A stretch of 64,000 nt of DNA. Origin: Callorhinus ursinus (Eukaryota > Chordata > Mammalia > Carnivora > Otariidae). Shown piece after piece: positions 53,301-60,500 of the stretch (position 1 is its first letter; every line of letters starts with the position of its first letter). The notes below the pieces were generated by a model. That model was not told the origin of the DNA. It made no database searches and was given only the letters and a program-made list of their open reading frames with translations. The stretch covers positions 1,114,373 through 1,178,372 of the forward strand of contig NW_020312935.1 of assembly GCF_003265705.1 (NCBI RefSeq), read 5' to 3'. The translations under genes and the position numbers were made by a program.

Positions 53301-54527
53301 GGTCTGTGTTCTTATAGGATATGCCATACCCTGAAATTTTCTGACCATTCTTCAAGCATCATTTCACTTATTCCTTCATTCCTTGTATTTTCTGTAAACT
53401 GGAAATTAGGCGTAAAGCTTGATTACATTCATAGAAGATGCTGTATACGTCACACTCCATCACAATGAGGGACCAGAAAAAAAGGCCACCTTAACCCAGG
53501 ATTACAGATGCATTGTGTTCACGTGGCTGGGATGGAGTCTGCCAGACCTGGCCTCCATAACGTGGGCGTTTGCCTTTGCAGCTGGCTAGTTACCTGTGGG
53601 ACGATGCTCTGGCTTGCAGTGAAGGGTCTTGTTCCCTAACAAAGCACTGCTTTTTATATCAGTTGGTGCTCCTTAATTACTTCACAGGGGATAACAGAAT
53701 AGAGTTTTTCTAATTCTACTCTTTTTTCTATAATTTTAGCTTCCATTCTTCTAGAATGAAGAGCTTTCCTTTGTCAACTGGGGATGAATTAGAGTTCCTC
53801 CTAAAATGGTAGGTTAAAGAATGCTTAACCCTTCTCTGTTAATGGCTAATTTTAAGGAAAGAGGTGGGTGTCATAGTCACCTCTGAGGTTGACAAATTTT
53901 TTTTTTTTAATTTGGACTCTGTTCTAGTAAGGTCTGTCCACTCATGCTGTTGATCTCAGATGATAATTCCCTACTTATTTGTAAATAGAAGTTTGAGGTA
54001 GTCTCTTCACCTAATTGAGCTGAGGCATGGCCTATAGGTGACTTTATTTCCTGCTGATTTTAATAGTCTTTGCGGATGTGCTTTTTGTAGGAAGCTGTGT
54101 GGAGAGATTCAAATTTGGGGTTATCATACTTCCCTGGGAATAAATAACCCCTCTCTAGGTTTTAATATACATACCTTCTGCATATTATTGGTCAAATCTA
54201 TTTTCCTTTGTGATTTACTCTATTAATTGCACATCTATTTTCTTCCACTTATATGTGATTTCATTTGGATTACTCATATTTTTAATCTAACTAGAATTAA
54301 TTTTACTGTATTGTATCAGGCAAAGAGATAAAAAGTGAGTTTACCAAAATATCCACTCTCCCACTCATAATTTCTTTGATAATCTGTCCTTTTCCTAGTG
54401 TTGTGTGTTCCCTTAACTTGTGTCTGTTGATTCTTGTATTCTCACGCACTGTGTAAACTACCTTAGCTTCCCAATACATCCTAATGTCTTTTTTTTTTTA
54501 AAGATTTTATTTATTTATTTGACACAC

Positions 54528-54579
<52 letters not shown>

Positions 54580-57500
54580 CACAAGCAGGGGGAGCGGCAG
54601 GCAGAGGGAGAAGCAGGCTTCCTGCATGAGCAGGGAGCCCGATGTGGGGCTTGATCCCAGGACCCTGGGATCATGACCTGAGCTGAAGGCAGTGGTTTAA
54701 CCAACTGAGCCACCCAGGTGCCCCTCCTAATGTCTTTTTTAAAGAGAGCTGCTTTTGCTTATTATTTCTCCCAAATGAGCTTCTGAGCAATTCAACAAGT
54801 TCCCCCAGACCATCCTATGGGGACTGGAAAGGGTAGAAGATGAGAACTAGTCATTCTGAGAGAGGCTCACACGGGATCCCCAGGCAGGATCCACAACGAG
54901 TCAAGGGCAAACACGTCAGTGAGCGTGACGCCCAACACCATATTCCGTTTTTGACCGTGTGGAGGGTGACCTTCCCTGTCTGCGCATCACAGGTCCTGCC
55001 AAGGTCAGGAGCACAAGTGGCTGGCTTGCTCCTTACCTTCCTGGAGCCTACGGTGCCTGAAAGCTCTGTTTCTGCTTCTCCTTCTCTTTTCTCCTCCAGT
55101 AGGGAGAGGTCTTGGGATGGGGGGATCACAAACACGAAATGCTTCAGGATTTCTGTTGTGGTCAAAGGCAGCCGCTTCAGGGGGTAGGAGATGATTGAGA
55201 ATAAGGCGGGAGGTGGGATGGGTAGTCCAGAGGAACCCAGACCCAAGATGTCCAGGATCTAAAGGAAAAGCCCATGGTTAATTTCCGATGCAGAGGGCAG
55301 GGTGTCCCCAGCTGCCTCCCTGAGTGAGCACAGGGTGGTTTGGACCCTCCTGCCTCTTCCTGACATCCTTGGGAGATGCCACTGCCCTGGACATGTGTCG
55401 GGGAAGGGGTGTGAAGGGTCTGTGACACAGCTCTGCAGGTCTTTTTAGACCCCTGTGGCCCCAGACCAGGCTGGGACTCTTGCTGTGGGCTGTGTGCTCC
55501 CTATCCGTCTCTTATCATGGCCTTAGTCACCTTAGCGTGTCTGTCTCTGCAATTGGATGGTAAACTGCACTGGGACAGGAACTAGGGCGATATAGCACAG
55601 GGCCTAGCACATAGTAGGCACTCAATATATTTTCGATACCAGCTCTTAAGATTCTTATGTCTAGATGGACTCTGAAAAACAAACTGAGGGTTCTAGAGGG
55701 GGGTGGGGGGATGGGTTAGCCTGGTGATGGGTATTAAAGAGGGCACATTCTGCATGGAGCACTGGGTGTTATGTACAAACAATGAATCATGAAACACTAC
55801 ATCAAAAACTAATGATGTAATGTATGGTGATTAACATAACAATAAAAAATTTAAAAAAAGATTCTTATGTCTATCAGGGAAATCCAAATCAAAACCTCAA
55901 TGAGATACCACCTCACACCAGTCAGAATGGCTAAAATTAACAAGTCAGGAAATGACAGATGTTGGCGAGGATGTGGAGAAAGGGGAACCCTCCTACACTG
56001 TTGGTGGGAATGCAAGCTGGTGCAGCCACTCTGGAAAAGAGTACAGAGGTTCCTCAAAAAGTTGAAAATAGAGCTACCCTGTGACCCAGCAATTGCACTA
56101 CTGGGTATTTACCCCAAAGATACAAATGTAGTGATCCGAAGGGGTACGTGCACCCCGATGTTTATAGCAGGAATGTCCACAATAGCCAAACTATGGAAAG
56201 AGCCTAGATGTCCATCAACAGATGAATGGGTAAAGAAGATGTGGCATATTTATACAATGGAATATTACTCAGCCACCAAAAAATGAAATTTTGCCATTTG
56301 CAATGACATGGATGGAGCTAGAGGGTATTATGCTAAGTGAAATAAGTCAATCAGAGAAAGACAATTATAATATGATCTCACTGATATGAGAAATTTGAGA
56401 AACAAGACAGAGGATCATAGGGGAAGAGAGGGAAAAATGCAACAAGACGAAACCAGAGAGGGAGACAAACCGTAAGAGACTCTTAATCTCAGGAAGCAAA
56501 CTGAGGGTTGCTGGAGTGGAGGGGGTGGGACGGATGGGGTGGCTGGGTGACGGACATTGGGGAGGGTATGTGCTATGGTGAGTGCTGTGAATTGTGTAAG
56601 ACTGATGAATCACAGACCTGTACCCCTGAAACAAATAATACATTATATGTTAACAAAAAAAAGATTCTGATGTCTCTAGTACAGAGCTGTTTCATCTGTT
56701 TTCAGATCCCATGTTAATCTTTCAGTTATCTTTAAATGTTCTTTCTTTCTGATGCTGAAAATAAGTGAGGGTTGGAGCAGGTCAAATCTGGCAAAGAAAA
56801 TAAGCTAAGGTTCTGGGCGTTGGGTAAAGGATGGGAATGAAGAGACAAGTCAAAAAGAAACTGGAGAGAAAATTCATTCCTACATCATTCTCCCCTTCTG
56901 CTCTGATATCAACTGAGTGAGCATCCTCCAGAGCAGACGGCTTGAAAATTTTGCAGCAGCTCCCTTCTCAGTATGGAATCCCCTCAGAATAAGTATGCTC
57001 TTGCTACATAAGTCATTGTCACAACGGTAAATGTGACAGCCTGCTGGAGCCTCCGTTCTGTGGACCACATGGGCAGTTAGACCGAGCAGGTGACTGTGTT
57101 CCTGGAATCCTGGGTTTCTGACCTGCGGGTCAGGCCGCCAAAGGCATCTCCTAACTAATGCGCAGCCAGCATTAACTCCCAGGGTTTGAATGTCTGTGAG
57201 GGAAAGGAATGGATAGTTTGTATCAATTATTAAAGGGAGCCAGAGGTAAAGAACTGTAACCAACAGTCTAAGCTGTGGCTTGGAGTGTGAAGAGAATGAG
57301 AAAAGGCCAGAAGATAACCTTGGCTATAGTATGAGAACATAAAACAAGACGAGAAGAGGTTCTTTTTCAAAAAACATATTTCTGGGGAGAAAAGTGGCCA
57401 TGAGTCCTCCCCTTGGGCTGAGCGGAGGCTGTGTGAAACGAGTGGTTTGGTGTCAGGTGTCCCCCATCTGTCTTCCGCCCTTTGGCCCACCTGGACCACT

Positions 57501-60500
57501 GCAGCAAGACTCTGGTTGTGAGGCCACATCACACCCCAATCTGCCCCCTTGAGGAATTACCCATGTTTTCCCATCAACTCTCACCTGTCAAATGTTCCTC
57601 CCAGGCTCTGTTCTCTCCTTGTAAAGGTTGCGTCTAGTTTCTGATCAACTAAACTAGAAATCAGCAAACTGTGGCCCCCTAGTCAAATCTGGCCGCTACC
57701 TGCTTTTGTAAATAAAGCTGTACTGGGACAGAGTCATGTTCATTGATTTACACGCTGTTGGTGGTTGTGACAAAGGTTGTGGACCTGCAGCGTAAAATAT
57801 TTGCTTTCTGGTGTTTTGCAGAAAAAGCTCATCTCTGGACAAAATGTTATAATAACCATCTCCTTCAAACCATCACCCAGCAGCTTCTGGCTATGCAATA
57901 TTTTCTAGGAACAAAAAGCTATCTAATAGTATGATTTCTGTCACTATAAGAAGCTTGTGGGAACAGCATTTTCAAGTATTTGAGACTCTTGCTTCACTCC
58001 ACAGCACACCTATCTTACCAGCCTGTAACAATATTTAAAATCAACCCGAAAAATCTATAAAGATCTTATTAAACTCAACACCCAAAAAAGCAAATAATCC
58101 AGTTAAGAAATAGGCAGAAGACATGAATAGACATTTCTCCAGAGAAGACATCCAGATGGGTAACCGACACATGAGAAGATGCTCATCACTCATTATCAGG
58201 GAAATGCAAATCAAAACTACAATGAGATACCACCTCACACCTGTGAGAATGGCTTAAAATTAACAACACAAGAAACAACAGGTGCTGGCGAGGATGCAGA
58301 CAAAGGGGAACCCTCTTATACCCTTGGTAGGAATGCAAACTCGTGCAACCATTCTGGAGAACAGTTTGGAGGTTCCTCAAAAAGTTAATAATAGAACTAC
58401 TCTACAACCCAGCAATTGCACTACTAGGTATTTACCCAATGGATACAAAAATACAGATTTGAAGAGGCACATGCAGCATCATCAACAATAGCCAAATTAT
58501 GGAGAAGAGCCCAAATATCCATTGACTGATGAATGGGTAAAGAAGAGGTGGTATATATACAATGGAATATTACTCGGCCATCAGAAAGAATAAAATCTTG
58601 CCATTTACAACAATGTGGATAGAGCTAGAGAAGAGTATGCTAAGTGAAATAAGTTGATCAGAGGGAAGTGCCTGGCTGGCTCAGTTGGTAGAGCGTGCGA
58701 CTCTTGATCTCAGGGTCATGAGTTTGAGCCCCACGTTGGGCGTGGAGCCTACTAAAAAAAAATAAGTCAGTCAGAGAAAGGCAAATACCATATGATTTCA
58801 CTCATGTGGAATTTAAGAAACGAAACGGATGAACATAGGGGAAGGAAAAAAAAAAGAAAGAGAGGGAAACAAACCATAAGAGACTCTTAATGATAGAGAA
58901 CAAACTGAGGTTTGCTGGAGGGGAGGCGGGTGGGGGATCCGTATTAAGGAGCACACTTGTTGGGATGAGCACTGAGTGTCATACGTAAGTGCTGAATCAC
59001 TGAATTCTACTCCTGAAACCGGTATTATGTTATATGTTAACTAACTAGAATTTAAATAAAAACCAAAACAAACAAACGAAAACTCTACAGGCAGTTTTTT
59101 ATGAGGTTAGTTGGAATAATTTAGGTCTGCGGAACTTTCTATGGATTTTCACCAGTTAGCAAATGGTCCTTTTAGCCACTATTGTCTCATATCTAAGGGG
59201 GCCTCAGAGATTAATGGAACGAAGTGGGTACAGAAAGGACCACTTTTAACGGCGATTAGCACAGTACCCGCTACCCGACTGAGTACGTCTCCATCCCGGA
59301 GAAGAGCTTGTACCTGATCCCCTTTGGGAAGCCTGTCATTCTCAAGGGCCTGCTTCCAGCTCAAGCCTTCGAAGTCGGGCGTCTGGATACTGGTGAACGG
59401 CACACCCAGACCCTTCTTCCCCTCGTGGTGGTCTTCCTCCCCTCCGTTCCCCTCTCCGCCGTCGCTCGGCTCCTCCAGGGCCCTGAGCTTCTCTAGACGC
59501 TCCCTCTCGGCCTTCTCCCGCTCCTGGCGCTCCTTCTCGGCTCTCTCCTTCTCCGCACGCTCCCTCTCTCGGTCCTTGCGGCCTCGGCGCCCGCCTGACG
59601 GGACCTGGCGCTGGTCGTCAGGCTCATGGGGCATGTCCTCGGTGCCGGTGTGATGCAGCAGGATGCCTTGCTTCCGGTCCCAGTTCGTGAGGATGTTCTG
59701 GATATCCTTCAGAGTCAACTCATAGGTCTTCCACTTCTGGGCCAAGCGCGTGTCGGCATCTGTCAGGAGGTCCCCTTCGCTCTCCTCCTGTTCTTGGACA
59801 AGGGGAAACCCCAGCACGTGGCTACCTCCTAGTTGGTTCTTTCTCCTCTTGTTTAGATCATCCTTCTCATTTAAATGGTCCCTAACAGATACTTTCCTTT
59901 CTAGTGCATCCATCCTGGCCTCTAGTTTGGAAAAAGTAAGAACCTAAAAAGCAAAACACATAAAACATGCTTAAAACAGCTCTTCAAGGGAGAACAAAGT
60001 GCATAAGGAGCACAAGATGACACTGTGTTCTCAAAGAGGCCTCACAGGATTCCAGGTGCCTCGTGCCTACACCAGGGCTCTGTCTGAGAATCACCTTGGG
60101 GGGTCTTTGTTAAAAGATCCTCTCCATAGCCCTTTGTTGGCAACAAACAGGAGTTTAGAATGTGGCTGTGCCCCAGGCTTTTTAAAAAAATATATTTATT
60201 GGGGCTCCTGGGTGGCTCAGTCATTAAGCATCTGCCTTTGGCTCAGGTCATGATCCTGGGGTCGTGGGATCGAGCCCCACATCGGGCTCCCTGCTCGGCG
60301 GGAAGCCTGCTTCTCCCTCTCCCACTCCCCCTGCTTGTGTTCCTGCTCTCGCTGTGTCTCTCTCTGTCAAATAAATAAATGTAATCTTAAAAAAATATGT
60401 ATTTATTTACGTAACCTGGCATAGAGAAACTAACTTGATCCTTTTTCTCTTTCTTTTTTTTTTTTTTAAGATTTTATTTATTTGAGAGAGAGAATGAGAG

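Noticed and set aside
58664..58760. tRNA gene
   Set aside because: A and B boxes are present, but it is the head of a SINE with an A tail and target duplication, and it lacks a clean cloverleaf.
59324..59653. 109-codon plus-strand frame opposite exon 3
   Set aside because: Shadow of the repetitive charged coding sequence.
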